Assembly (NCBI GenBank): GCA_001606155.1
Contig: LODT01000023.1
Span: forward strand, 1 to 64,000
Source: Tieghemostelium lacteum
Taxonomy: Eukaryota; Evosea; Eumycetozoa; Dictyosteliales; Raperosteliaceae
DNA length: 64,000 bases
Direction: 5' to 3'
Below are positions 48,218-60,377 of the stretch, piece after piece. Numbering within the stretch: the stretch's first letter is position 1; each line of letters opens with the position of its first letter. A program made the position numbers and the translations under genes. The notes beneath the pieces are model-generated. The model saw only the letters and a list, made by a program, of their open reading frames with translations. It searched no databases and was not told where the DNA came from.

Positions 48218-51200
48218 ATGAATAATCTCTATAAGATATTATTTATAATTTTATTAACATTACAATTTATAAATTGTTTAAAGGTACATGTGGATTTACA
48301 ATCAAAATGTTCAGAAAATTGTGGTTCTAAAGAATCACCATTTACCAATCTAGAAGATGCTATTGATTATATTAAATCTTCAAATCATGATTTATACAAT
48401 CTAAGGGATTTGGCAACTGTCATTGTAAACCCTGGCATTTATAGAGGTTCAAAAAACAAAGAGATTATATTGGATTTTCCAATTTCCATTAGGTATGTAT
48501 AATATTCATCATATTTTAGAAGTACCATTTTGTAAATTAACACTATGTGATGGTAGATCAAAATCAGGTAGTAAAGTTACATCTATAAATTGTGATTATC
48601 TATCAAGTGCATTTAGATTCACAAATGGATCTGTATTTCAATTGATTGGTTTTACAATTGCAAATAGTGGCGATACATATGGAGGTGCCATATCAATTGA
48701 CCAAGGTGCTAATGGTCTATTGAGTGATTTGGTCATTTTTAATACCTCTGCTGAATTTGGTGGTGCTGTATTTGTAAAAAACTCAAAAAATGTAAAATTT
48801 GTGTCAACTACATTTCATAGTGGGTTAGGAAGAGTTGCTGGAAATACAATTTATAGTGAAAATAGTAAATTGGTATTTTCAAGTTGTCATTTTTTAATTT
48901 CAGGTGCACTTGTTAGAGACTTTTATTTGGCAAAGAATAGTACCGTTCTCTTTGACAAGGCTACTAATATTGTAGGTGTTGGTATTCAGTGTCCTGATGG
49001 ATCATCAACTGTTAAACAAGATGGTTCTACAACTGACCGTTGTGGACAGAATTCCACATATAACTCAGATAGACTTGGAGGTCCACGTATTCTCTTTGAT
49101 AGCTATGACGATACACCAGCTACTTGTAATAATGATGGAAATTGTGATCCTACTGAAAACTGTTATATCTGTGCAGGTGATTGTCCAAGATGTAGTATGG
49201 GTGGATTTAGACTGGATTTGACATCCAACGGTACTGTAACTTCAATTAACATTGATCAACCTGTAATTCTACCTACTGATTTACTGGAATACCAACAAAT
49301 CAGTGGAACTATCAGTGGATACATAAGAGTACCGAATGATGGTAAATATAAATTTCAAGTACTCGGTGTGGATGTAGGTGTAAAGCTTTACATTGATGGC
49401 AACCTTTATATCAGCCAGTACTTTGAAATGAGTAAAGTAGACTCTTTAAAGACTATTGCATTATCCGCTCAGATTCCACATTACATTCAATTATATTTCC
49501 AAAATACAGGTGAGTTGACTACTAACCGTACTGTTAGTCTGTTATGGAAGGCTAAAGGTGACAATTCACAATATGAACTTGTAGATGGATACTATAACCA
49601 GAATATATGTAATGACCAAATTCTAGATCCTTTAGAAGCTGTGAATACCAGCAGTCTATATTGTGTTGCTGACTTGACAGACAGTTATTCCGCAACTTCT
49701 ACCTGTGGTGATGGAGTTTGCACTGAAATCCCAGAGAATTGCTTAATTGATTGCTACAACTTGATTCCTAATATATGTCCTGGACAATCCCCTACACCTA
49801 AGTTAGGCGACATTTACAACTATACCGATATCACAGGGTCACTATTAAACAATCAATATATATTCTCACTTCCAGGTGTACAGTTAATGGCCCATGGTGT
49901 GAGTCTTGCAACTGGTGAACCTAACGATTCTCCTATATTCCTCTTTGGATACTGTAGTAATGACGATTATGAGATTATCCATAACCCATATAGAGGTGTT
50001 GTATATTCAGTACCTCAACAATTGTCAGCACTTATAACACCTTCATGTAGCTATGAAACTCAAACTGAGTTCCTTTCCGATGCATTCACTCTCGCCAATT
50101 CAATGTCCCAAGAATCCTCAGTTGATATCAGTGCTAGTGCCTCTCTAAGCGCATATTTTGTAAAAGCTTCTGCAAATGCTGCATACACTCAAGAAGCATC
50201 TGTAGAGGAAGCACGTCAGTTACAAGGATCTTCCGATAGTTCCATTATATCATCTACAGTTGAATGCGCATATTCCAAAGCACATCTAACTGATATCAAC
50301 TTCCATCCCAACTTTATCAAAGATCTTGCGCTAGCTCAAAATGTATCAGCAATGAAACAGGTCATCACAGCTTATGGTAACTACTATTACAAGACTGCAG
50401 TTCTCGGTGGAAAAATAACTCAATTGACAGTTGTAGAATCATCTACTGTTGACTCTAGTTCATCTTCATCACTTGAGGCCAAGAGTGCTTATACTTTTGC
50501 TGGAAGTATTTCAGCATCTATTTTCTCTGTAAAAGCAGCTGCATCAGGTGAATACTCAAAATCAACTGATAACTCTTACTCTCAAGAAGAACAGGAACAT
50601 TTTGAATCCACTTCAACTCGTACTACTATTAGATCACTAGGTGGTCCTCCAGGCGCTTTATCACCAGGTGAAAATTTGAATAGTTGGAATTCATGGGCAC
50701 AGAATATCGATGTGTTTAGTGTACCTATTCGTCAGAATTTTGGTTTCATTTCCACTATCCTTCCAAGTAATTGGAAGACTACTAATGGTCAGTTCTTTAT
50801 TAAAACACTTTGGGAGATGGCTGAAATGGAGTTATTGGCTGACTTGTATAATAGCATTCCTGATGATTCTCGTCCTGCTTATGATATTGTTCCTTTATAT
50901 GAACCTGGTCAGACTCAGTATATAACTGTGTATCAAGCTAACCAATGGACTGCTAATACCACATCAGTAGTTTACACATCATACAACAGTGGAGGTCAGA
51001 CCAATCTAACTATACCATCTCAACAACCTATACTAGGTAGACAACTCTCTGAAATTATATTTTCATCAAATATTCCAAATTTCACAGGATACTATGCATT
51101 AGTTGATCTATCCATTTCCAGAGGTTACCTATTTCAAAGTACCAATGTATCATGTAATACTAGTGGATGTCTACCAGTTACAATCCCAGGAAATACATTA

Positions 51201-51659
51201 TACTTTATAATGAATACTGCTCAGACTCCTAATAACACATTAACCAATACCTCATGTGGATCAACAAGTTGTTCATCATTAAGAGTACAATTAACTTTAA
51301 AGAGTGGATTCCAAGTTATTAATACAATCTTTGATCTACTTGGTACTCTAATAGATGGCCAAACTATATTCTCAGTAAACTTGGGTGCACAACCAATGGG
51401 TCCAATAGACACTATTCAATTCCTTCTACTAGACTCAGCAGCATATCCTCTAGGAACCTATTTCAGTTTCTCAAGTTTCTCTTTACTACAGTCATGTATG
51501 TTCCCTGACACTGTTGGTTGTATTCCACAATACATTAATCCACCACAAGATGGATACACCCACTATTTAGTACCCCAACAACCACCAACAGCCTCTACCT
51601 CCTACTACTATAATCTCGTCAGAGGTGTTACACTTAATATCCCAATTATCAGAGTTTAA
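48218..51659 (+). CDS. secreted beta-helix / PA14-like / MACPF-domain protein, paralogue
   Basis: About 1140 aa in two coding blocks, to about 48.49 kb and from about 48.52 kb; the junction falls where the paralogue has a phase-2 intron, but I cannot define a normal intron here. Order of domains matches the neighbour: signal peptide (ILFIILLTLQFINC), beta-helix (GGAISIDQGANGLLSDL, GGAVFVKNSKN), a CNNDGNCDPTENC motif, PA14-like (GTISGYIRVPNDGKYKFQV), CGDGVCTEIPENCLIDC, MACPF and a beta-rich tail. The MACPF signature reads YGNYYYKTAVLGG where the neighbour has YGTHY. Both share the stretch NPYRGVVY before the MACPF core. Many NxS/T sites fit a secreted glycoprotein. Divergence is well beyond a recent duplicate. 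Confidence 0.82.
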
Positions 51660-51832
51660 TCAATAAATTCAATTTATTTTTTTTATAATAATTCTATCAT
51701 ATTACCTGAATAAGATTGAAATTTTATTTTGATTCGATTTATTCAGTCATGTTTTCAAAAAAAAAACTAATTACATTTTTCAACAAATTTTTGATTGTCA
51801 TATTAGTAATTTAAATTATTTGTTATAGGAAA

Positions 51833-52822
51833 ATGGAATTATATTATGTAATAAAAGAGGATTGTCCAGAGAAGATATGGCATTTAGAATGGGATCCTAA
51901 AGGTGAATTATTAGCATCTTGTGGTAATGATAAACTTATACAGATATGGTCAATGGAAGAGAATGATGAGATTCCAGAAAGAGAAAAAAAATGGATACTT
52001 AGACAGTCATTAGATACACATATGAAAACAGTTAGAAGATTAGCATGGTCTCCTGATGGAAAGTATCTGGCAGCTGCCAGTTTTGATTCGACAACTTCTA
52101 TATGGGAGAGAATAGACAATGAGTTTGAACATGTATCTACACTTGAAGGACACCAATTTGAGGTGAAATCTGTAAGTTGGGATTCAACAGGTAGTCTACT
52201 GGCAACATGTAGTCGTGATAAGTCCATTTGGATTTGGCAAATGGAGGAAGGTAATGAATTTGAATGCCTTTCCATTACAACAGGACATAATCAAGATATA
52301 AAGTGTGTATTATGGCACCCTACTGAAGAAATGTTAGTTTCAGGTTCTTATGATGATACTATAAAGTTTTGGAGAGATATTGATGGAGATTGGGAATGTA
52401 TATATACTCTTACAGGACATGAATCTACTATATGGGATCTGTCATTTAATAAGAGTGGCGATAGGCTAGTTTCAACAGGTGACGATAAGTCTGTGATTAT
52501 ATGGCAGTTTGATGCAACTGCTGATAAATGGCAGAGTATACACAAGTTTACAGAGATCTCTTCAAGACCTGTATTTTCAATTGACTGGAATAAGACGGAC
52601 AGTAACCTCATTTGTTGTGGTTCAGGAGATGACAGTATAACAATTATAAAACAAGACAACAAAAATTCGAAAGACTTTATAATATTACAAAAAAAAGAGA
52701 ATGCACATGACTCTGATGTCAATTGTACACGTTGGAATCCAAAAAAATCCAACATGCTTGCATCCTGTGGAGACGATGGTTTAATTAAAATTTGGAAATT
52801 CAATGAAAACGGTAGTAATTAA
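51833..52822 (+). CDS. ciao1: CIAO1/Cia1 cytosolic iron-sulfur assembly WD40 protein
   Basis: 329 aa, single exon. CIAO1 is the beta-propeller core of the CIA targeting complex that hands 4Fe-4S clusters to cytosolic and nuclear proteins. Seven WD repeats fill the chain; distinctive pieces are HMKTVRRLAWSPDGKYLAAA, SFDSTTSIWERIDNEFEHVS, TLEGHQFEVKSVSWDSTGSL, CSRDKSIWIW and GHESTIWDLSF, all close to human CIAO1. Length equals the family norm of about 330-340. TTATAG directly precedes the ATG by 4 bp and could be the acceptor of a 5' UTR intron. Confidence 0.95.
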   Translation: MELYYVIKEDCPEKIWHLEWDPKGELLASCGNDKLIQIWSMEENDEIPEREKKWILRQSLDTHMKTVRRLAWSPDGKYLAAASFDSTTSIWERIDNEFEHVSTLEGHQFEVKSVSWDSTGSLLATCSRDKSIWIWQMEEGNEFECLSITTGHNQDIKCVLWHPTEEMLVSGSYDDTIKFWRDIDGDWECIYTLTGHESTIWDLSFNKSGDRLVSTGDDKSVIIWQFDATADKWQSIHKFTEISSRPVFSIDWNKTDSNLICCGSGDDSITIIKQDNKNSKDFIILQKKENAHDSDVNCTRWNPKKSNMLASCGDDGLIKIWKFNENGSN

Positions 52823-52859
52823 TTTTACTATAAAACAGGAATATTATATTATTTGGAAA

Positions 52860-53693
52860 TTATTTTGTTTGTGGTTTTTTCTTTTCGATAACATAGGTTA
52901 CAACAGGAAATAGTTCTTTTGGAAAATTGGTTTGTAATTGAGATTTTAAAACTACACAACCACTTTCTTCAATCAGTAATTTAATATGCATATCAGTTCT
53001 GGTTACTGAGTTATCTTGTTTATCCATTATAAATGTTTTTTTAGCTGTGTTATCTTTAATACATATAATTCCAGATTCAGTTAGATGTTCTGAAGCTCTC
53101 TTGAGAAATGCCACTAAATCCACATCGGAAAGGTGACCTATCACCCACTGTATCCAAATTAAATCATAAAGTCTCTGATTGCCAAGAGGAAATTGAAAAT
53201 CTTGCATACCCATAGCATAGTAGTTTTGAACCATCTTGTAGTCTACCAAAACCTTTTCTTGAGCTTCTTTAAGAAATATTGGATTCTGTTCTAGTAAATC
53301 TATAGATTTGAATCCTAATGGAATCAAAAGGTCTCTTGTCAATCTTCCTATACCAGCACCACAATCCAAAGCATTAATAGTTTGCATTGCTTTTCTACTT
53401 TTTCCTCTGATAAATTCACTCAAAAGACTCTTACTACCAAGTATATCTGTATCTGCAATCTCTGAAAGTCCACCTAACATTCCATCAACAGTCGGTTCAA
53501 CAGATTTCCAATATTTATCAGCTAAACTATACCATTTATCTTCTGCCTTATTTTCTGAGCCATCTAACTCAGCTTTCCAAAATTCATTTAAATTCTCATA
53601 TACAGCGCCATTACTATCCAAGCCTTGACCTAGCAATTTCTTTGGATAATTAATAGTTGATACTTCTGATGAGGCTTTATTGTTTTCTGTCAT
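52860..53693 (-). CDS. ntmt1: protein N-terminal methyltransferase NTMT1 (Tae1)
   Basis: 277 aa, single exon. NTMT1 methylates the alpha-amino group of proteins starting (M)-X-P-K/R, among them RCC1 and ribosomal proteins. The family opening WYSLADKYWKSVEPTVDGMLGG is at residue 57, the SAM-binding DCGAGIGRLTRDLL near 110, LLEQNPIFL near 133, and the substrate-site WIQWVIGHLSDVDLV near 180, followed by KDNTAKKTFIMDKQDNSVTR. A 55-residue low-similarity N-terminal extension is present. It converges on CIAO1 with 37 bp between stops. Confidence 0.94.
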   Translation of the reverse strand: MTENNKASSEVSTINYPKKLLGQGLDSNGAVYENLNEFWKAELDGSENKAEDKWYSLADKYWKSVEPTVDGMLGGLSEIADTDILGSKSLLSEFIRGKSRKAMQTINALDCGAGIGRLTRDLLIPLGFKSIDLLEQNPIFLKEAQEKVLVDYKMVQNYYAMGMQDFQFPLGNQRLYDLIWIQWVIGHLSDVDLVAFLKRASEHLTESGIICIKDNTAKKTFIMDKQDNSVTRTDMHIKLLIEESGCVVLKSQLQTNFPKELFPVVTYVIEKKKPQTK

Positions 53694-53830
53694 TTTTAAT
53701 TTTTAAATAATCGCGGTTTTTTGATTTTTTTATTTTTTTTTAATTTTTTTTTTTCACAGTTGAAGTTTTTGTTTGTTCAAATATTTGATTTGATCATATT
53801 TACACATTAAGGCAGTTTTTATTGCAAGAA

Positions 53831-56800
53831 ATGTCAAATCAAACAAAAAAGGATTTATTCAATTCAAAGATTGAATCTATTCAACTATATCCACCTATAT
53901 TTGGTATACAAAATAATATAGATATCCCAGTTGTTGACAATGATGATAACTCTCAACAACAACAAACACAACAACATAATATACAACAACAACCATTAAA
54001 TCAATTAAATATCACATCTTTTATAAGTAATGATGGTAAATACAGTTGGTCATATAAAGATAACCAATTGCATTGGTATGAATTGACAAGTGGTACTAGA
54101 ATAACTCAATGGTGTTTCAATGAAAATGGTTTCGATGTAGGTTTTTATAATAATAATAATAATACCACACACAATACATTTTATAGATAATTAATGCAAA
54201 TATATAAAATTAAAAATAGAAAAATATAACAGCTGTTGGAGAGGTATTTATAAATTCACAACAATACCTTTTGGCGTCTATTCAGATATCAGATATTCAA
54301 TATCATTTAAAGTTATTGGACACTAAATTATGTAAGACTGTTGCCACTATTGAATTTGAAAATCTAAATATAACAATAATTCAACAGTTAACTTTTAAAC
54401 AACAACCACAACAAAATATCATTATAAATAATAATAATAATGAGAATGTAAATGGAATTTCACAACAATTGAATTGCCCAATTGCATTGGGTTCTGAAAA
54501 CTCTTGTCAAACTATTCTATTGGATTTAATGTTAGGTCAAGATAACTTTAATCAACAACAGGTATTTATATAGATTAATGTGAAATATCTAAGGTTTATA
54601 GAAATGACTAACTCTGATTGAATAATTAGAATTATAAAGTTATCAATACAAATATAGAAAATTATAATTATAGGGATTGGAAACATAGTAACTTGTTACC
54701 ATTTTTTGTGTTAGGTAGAGGACAGTATGATAAAAAGAGATTTGAATATCCTGTATCTTCAACAGTGGACAATGATGCTATCTTTCATAATGTACAACAA
54801 CAACATAAATTGACAAAACTAGAACAAGAATCTTCATTACAGGTAACTTGTATCCAGTTGATTGAATGTATAGATACAATAGCTATTGGATACAGTTGTG
54901 GAACTTATCAGTTATTTTCAAGTGTTTCAACAGAGTTAGTCTATTCATCACCATTGAGGGAAATTAATGTTGAAAATTCACCAGTTACACATTTCCTCTA
55001 CCAGGAATTGGAAGATGATGACAGTAATCAATCAGCTATAATGTGGGTTGGTAGAGGATACTATAAACATCCCAATTTCACAGTAGAACAACATGTTCAG
55101 AGACCAATTTCATTGTGTCTCTATCTTGTAGAATTCAAATCACCAAATCAAAAGAATCTAGATAACATTGTTGGTATCCACAATTCACAATTTGATATCA
55201 CTAAACATGCTGGTATTTCAAATTCCCGAAATACAGGTACCATTTTAAGTTTAAATTATCTATTTAATAACAAAGAATGTAAGTTATATTATTTTTATTT
55301 ATCTATAGATAAGGATTTACTAATATATAATATAGATATAGATCAAAAATCTAGATCTTTATTTATCTATCAGATTAAAAAAGAGGATACAGATCAATAT
55401 CAAAGTTTTATAGTAATGTTTGATCAACTCCTTTTTGAAAGATTAAAAAATGATAGTAAACAGTGGTTTTATTCAATTTCATTTCCAAGTAGTTCACCAA
55501 ATAATGGGTATTATCTATCAGCATGGTTAGATGAGACCTCAGTGGTTGGTCATCTAAATGCTACCCCAGATCTAACAGATCACAGAACAGAACTCACAAA
55601 GACTTTGGATAAATCACAACCATGCTTTCAAATTAGACTGTTGTCTAGTAAGTCTATTGACACTTTGAATTACCTCAATTCTAATGAACGTTTGATTGAG
55701 ATTATCAGTCAGAAAGGTCACCAAATCTATTCCAATCCTACAGAACTCTACAAGAAATTCCAAGAGTGTAAACTAGCACCTGTCACCACTAAAGATCCAG
55801 AGCTACAACGTAATTTCCTCATTGAATTCTCGTTAAATAATAACCTATATCCTGTGATTTGTCAATACATTTGTCAGTCTATTGACAACCCTAAACCGGT
55901 TCTAGACAGTATTATTCATTATTTTGATAAGGAAATACACTCCAAATTCAACATGAATGATGTCTACCAAGCACTCAACCAATCAAGTCCTTTAAAAAGA
56001 CTGAAATTGGCATTCTCTAGAGTATGCTCTATCATACAGATTCTCGAATCTTTTGTAGAAAGATACCAACTAGATGCAGCATCAAGTGCTACCAACAACA
56101 ATAGCAATAAGAATAGTTTAGAACTACCAGCTAAGCTATCAACTAAACTGGATAGCAGTCGTAAACTAGCTCAACATCTTCAGATTTTTACATGGGCTTT
56201 TGAATACGAACTTTTTGATAACAAGTTTGTAGATTACATTGCACAAATCTACCAAAACACAGTAGATAAGCGTCGTAGTATGGCACAGTTCCGAAAAGGA
56301 TCTACCGGGACACTTTCAGATGGTAAACTGTTTATTGATATGTTGTATGAACGTTGTGAAATTGATAGATACCAATCCTATCCTCCACATTCTGTAGAGT
56401 CTTTAAGAACATTTCTCACTATATTCAACAGTAACGACCAAATTAAAGAAAAGTTGGATTTGGTTGTTTACCTTCTAGAGGACTTTGACAATTATCTAAA
56501 TATGGAAGAAGAGAAATCCATGGAGACTGACGATCAGAGACAATTGAGTGAATTGGACCAGATTAGAAAGATGTTTGAGTGCCATTTAGAATCCTTTGTT
56601 AGTACCTTTAATATCAGTCAATCGAGAAAGAACTTTTCAATGGGGTTATGGCAATTGGATAATCTAATGGACTCGGAATTGGGGTTCACTTTACTGAATT
56701 CCAGTAATAAGACTAGAAAGTTTTTACCAGAGATTATAGAGTATTTCTATCAAGCCAATAAGGCTTATTATTCATTACAGTTGATGAATGGGTTCAGTTT

Positions 56801-59800
56801 TAGACCTGCTAATTTTGGACATGTGGTGTTGGGGTTGAAGGTATTGTTAGCTAATCATTTGTTCTTGGAGTCGTTATTGTACCAGAGACAGAATAGAACT
56901 GAAATGGCATCGATTGTCAATAGTCAGAAACTAGTTGAACAATTGCTATTTTTGATATTTAATTTTGCTAAAGAGCAAAAGATATTGGATCGTGTTATGG
57001 CATTCTCTTTGGATGACACTGAAGAACAGACTTTTATACATTATCTGTCTGTTATAAATGCAGCTGCACTGATTCCAATGTACTATGTAAGAAGAGGTAG
57101 AATTCCAGAGGGTTGTTTGGCATTCAGACAATACTATTCTTTGCTTAAAGATAACCAGAATCTAGTTAGTCTTTTTAGAAGTTTTGAAAAATCTTTACCT
57201 TCTTTGCAATTGTTTAGTTCGGCTCAGTATAGTCAACAAGCTGCTATGGAGCCTATGGAAATTCCAGAGTTACCTAGATCTATGAAAACTACAGCTACTG
57301 ATGAGAATTCCAAAAGTGGGTATAATTCTATGGCTAATATGTTTAATCAACCTTTGCTTAGCGGAAGAGGTAAAAAACTTTATCAAGACAGTACAATGGT
57401 ATCAGCACAGTTGTCTAGTCAACCTGTTGATTTTAATCAGTTGAATAACAGAACTACCACACTTCAACAACAACAAGATAGAGAGAAACAAGAAAGAGAT
57501 AAACAAGAGAAATTACAAAAGGATCTATTGGAGAAGGAAAGATTACAGAAAGAACAATTGGCAAAACAACAAATGTTGGATGATTTAGAAGATGAGGAGG
57601 ATGATGATAATGATTTTTCAACAACTTCAGAAGAGATATCTTCAGATTCCTCTGATGATGGTTATAGAAAATCTACTGATAAAATCACAACACCAAAGAA
57701 TAAGAGTCCAACTAAGATGATTACAACTCCAACTGGACAACTTCTAAAGTCTGCTATGAAACCTAGAGGTAGTGTTAGTATTGAAAAGAAGTCTGTAAAG
57801 ATTAAAGAGAATTTGAATACCTATTATCCAATTCCATCAAAGAATGATATATATTCAACTGATGAGGATTCTGATATCTCTGAAGATGAGGAAATGGAGG
57901 ATTTTGAAGAAGAGGAGGAAGATGATATGATTATTCACAATGAAGAGGAAGAAGAAGAAGAAGAAGAACATGACATTGAGATGGAAGATGATAATGATGA
58001 AATTGATGATTCTATATACGATAGTGATGTAATTATTCACCAGAATTTGTATGATAATGATGATGATAATACTGTTCAGATGCCAAATCTACCTTGGACA
58101 ATGCCACAGTATAGTCAACCTACTATTGCCAATACCTATTTCCAAAGTGCTTATGATAATCAACACCCATCTCTATCTGACTTACAACAACAAGTAGATC
58201 AAGAAATGTTGAATCAACAAGAAGAGGAATATGAAGATGAAGATGAAGATGAATATACTCATTATCAACGTAAACCACGGTTCTCTCAACACATTGACGG
58301 TACTGAAGAGGAACCTGTTGAGATTAGTGATTCTGAAGATGATAGTAAACCTCAACCACCTAAACAACACTTAAGATTATCTAAAGAACTCGACGATGAA
58401 GAGGAAGAAAAAAATTCTGAACAAGAAAGTCAATCTTCTATTGAAGAACAATCTAATAGTTCAAGTTCATCTATATCTCCAACTCAATCACCACCACATT
58501 ATCAACAGCAAGAACAGGAAGAAGAAGAGGAGAAAGAAGAAGAAGAAAGTCCAAAACAACTTGTTGTCGAAAAGGAACAAGAAACTCTTGAGAAACAAGT
58601 TGAAAAAGAAACTGAAAAATCAATGGAAGAAGAAACTAAAGATATTCCATCTTCATCCCCTGAGACAGTGCAGGAGGATAGAGTACAAGAAATTGATGAA
58701 GATATGGAACATGATTCACAAGTAGAGCAAGTTAAACTTACTGAAATAGAAGTTGAAAAAGAAACAATGGTTGAGAAAGAAACACTTCATGAAGATGATT
58801 TTAAGGATATCTCTTCATCATCGCCTGAAACAATGCAGGAGGATAGAGTACAAGAGATTGTTGAAGAAACTGAGCAACAATCTGAAAATGAACAAGAAAA
58901 AGAGTCACCATCAACTGTTGAGAAAGTTGAAGAGGAAACTGTTACTACTACTGTTCAACAACCAATTTTAAATATTGTTGATCAAGAAATGGTTAATCGT
59001 GAAGAAATTGAAGAGCAAGAAAAAGAAGCAGAAATTAAAGATGTTAATGATAGTGATGTTGATGAAGAAATGAAAACTATTGAAGAATCCCATATTAGTG
59101 AACAACACTCTGAAAGTGAACAAGAAAGTTCAAAAATGATTGAAGAACAAGTGAATGAAGAGGAATCTAGTGATAATGAAGGTACAAGTGAACCTAAAGA
59201 TATTGATGTGAGTGAACATAGAATGAAAAATGATACTCAAACTAGTAGTGTCACTGATGATGATGATGAATCACATAATATTACAACTGAACCTATTGAT
59301 AAAGATTTTGAAGAAATTCCATTTGATACTGATGTTCACACTGCTACAACAACAACTACTACTGTTGAAGAAGATAGTATAATGAAGGAATTCAGTTCTG
59401 ATAAAGAGGATAAAGTTGAAAAGGAAGTTTCATCTGGTGAAGAATTATCACCATTGAAAACACTACAAAAGGAAAAAACTGAAACTTCCATGGCACAATC
59501 TGATACCTCTGATGTTGAAGAGCATACTCCAAAGAAAGATACTGACACCTCAATGGTTGATTCTGAAGAATCTGAAAAAGAATCTTCTGATGAAGAAAAC
59601 AAAACACCAATTAAATCAACTAAAGATACTGACACCTCAATGAATGAATCATCAGAAGAAGAAAAAGAAGAAACACCAAAGAAATCAAATAAAGATACTG
59701 ACACCTCAGTTAGCGAATCTTCATCTGAAGAAGAAGAAACTCCAAAGAAGTCAACTAAAGATACTGACACTTCAGTTAATGAATCTTCATCTGAAGAAGA

Positions 59801-60314
59801 AGAAACTCCAAAGAAGTCAACTAAAGATACTGACACCTCTGTTAACGAATCTTCATTTGAAGAAGACACTCCAATGAAACCTACAATTAGATCTATGAAA
59901 CAAAAACCATCAAAGAAAGTCGATACATCATTGGAAGAAGAAAAGTCAGAATCTGAAGAAGAATCAGAATCTGAAGAAGAAGAACAATCATCAACTTCTG
60001 ATGACGAAGACTATCCTATAAAACCACCAACAACCCCTGTAAAAAAGAAAATTTTAACTAGACCAGTACAAGAATCTTCTGAATCTGATAGCGAAGATTC
60101 TGACAGCGAAGAAGATTCTGAAAGTGAAGAAGAATCTGAAGAAGAAAAACCAAAGAAACCAATTCAACCAACTAAAAAGACTGCAAATAGTGCATCAAAG
60201 AAATCAAATATTAAACCTTCATTGCCATCTACATCAATTAGTAAAAAGAGGGCACCATTACAACCAAAATCACCTGCTCAGTATAAGAAAAAATCTGCAG
60301 CAAAGAAAAAATAA
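53831..60314 (+). CDS. ELYS/AHCTF1-like nucleoporin with long acidic tail
   Basis: Exons 53831-54140, 54233-54561 and 54630-60314 give 2107 aa. ELYS binds chromatin and seeds nuclear-pore assembly through the Nup107-160 complex. The first roughly 480 residues look like a beta-propeller (SFISNDGKYSWSYKDNQLHW, LLPFFVLGRGQ, GYYLSAWLDETSVVGHL). The helical ELYS domain follows: KLFIDMLYERCEIDRYQSYP, PHSVESLRTFLTIFNSNDQI, LVVYLLEDFDNYL, and later ALIPMYYVRRGRIPEGCLAF. From about residue 1120 the chain is Glu-, Ser- and Asp-rich with 66-bp tandem repeats and a very basic end (KKRAPLQPKS, KKKSAAKKK) that could bind DNA. The first intron uses a weak donor (GTTTTT) chosen for frame. Vertebrate ELYS is also near 2,200 residues with an AT-hook tail. 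Confidence 0.78.
59535..59880 (+). repeat. 66-bp coding repeat in the ELYS-like tail
   Basis: Units beginning AAAGATACTGACACCTC start at 59535, 59622, 59691, 59757 and 59823. The last three are spaced exactly 66 bp and encode KDTDTSVNESSSEEEETPKK plus two residues; the first two are longer and more diverged. The S-E-E and TPKK pattern looks like casein-kinase-2 and proline-directed phosphosites; that is inference. An unrelated duplicated phrase (SSSPETVQEDRVQEI / SSSPETMQEDRVQEI) lies near 58650 and 58820. Confidence 0.85.
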
Positions 60315-60377
60315 ATTAAATTAGGATATCCTTTAATAATACAATAATACCAACGATTTATAATATAAGTAAGACTG

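Noticed and set aside
59336-59869. 177-codon minus-strand frame with regular repeats
   Set aside because: Antisense of the 66-bp coding repeat in the ELYS-like gene.
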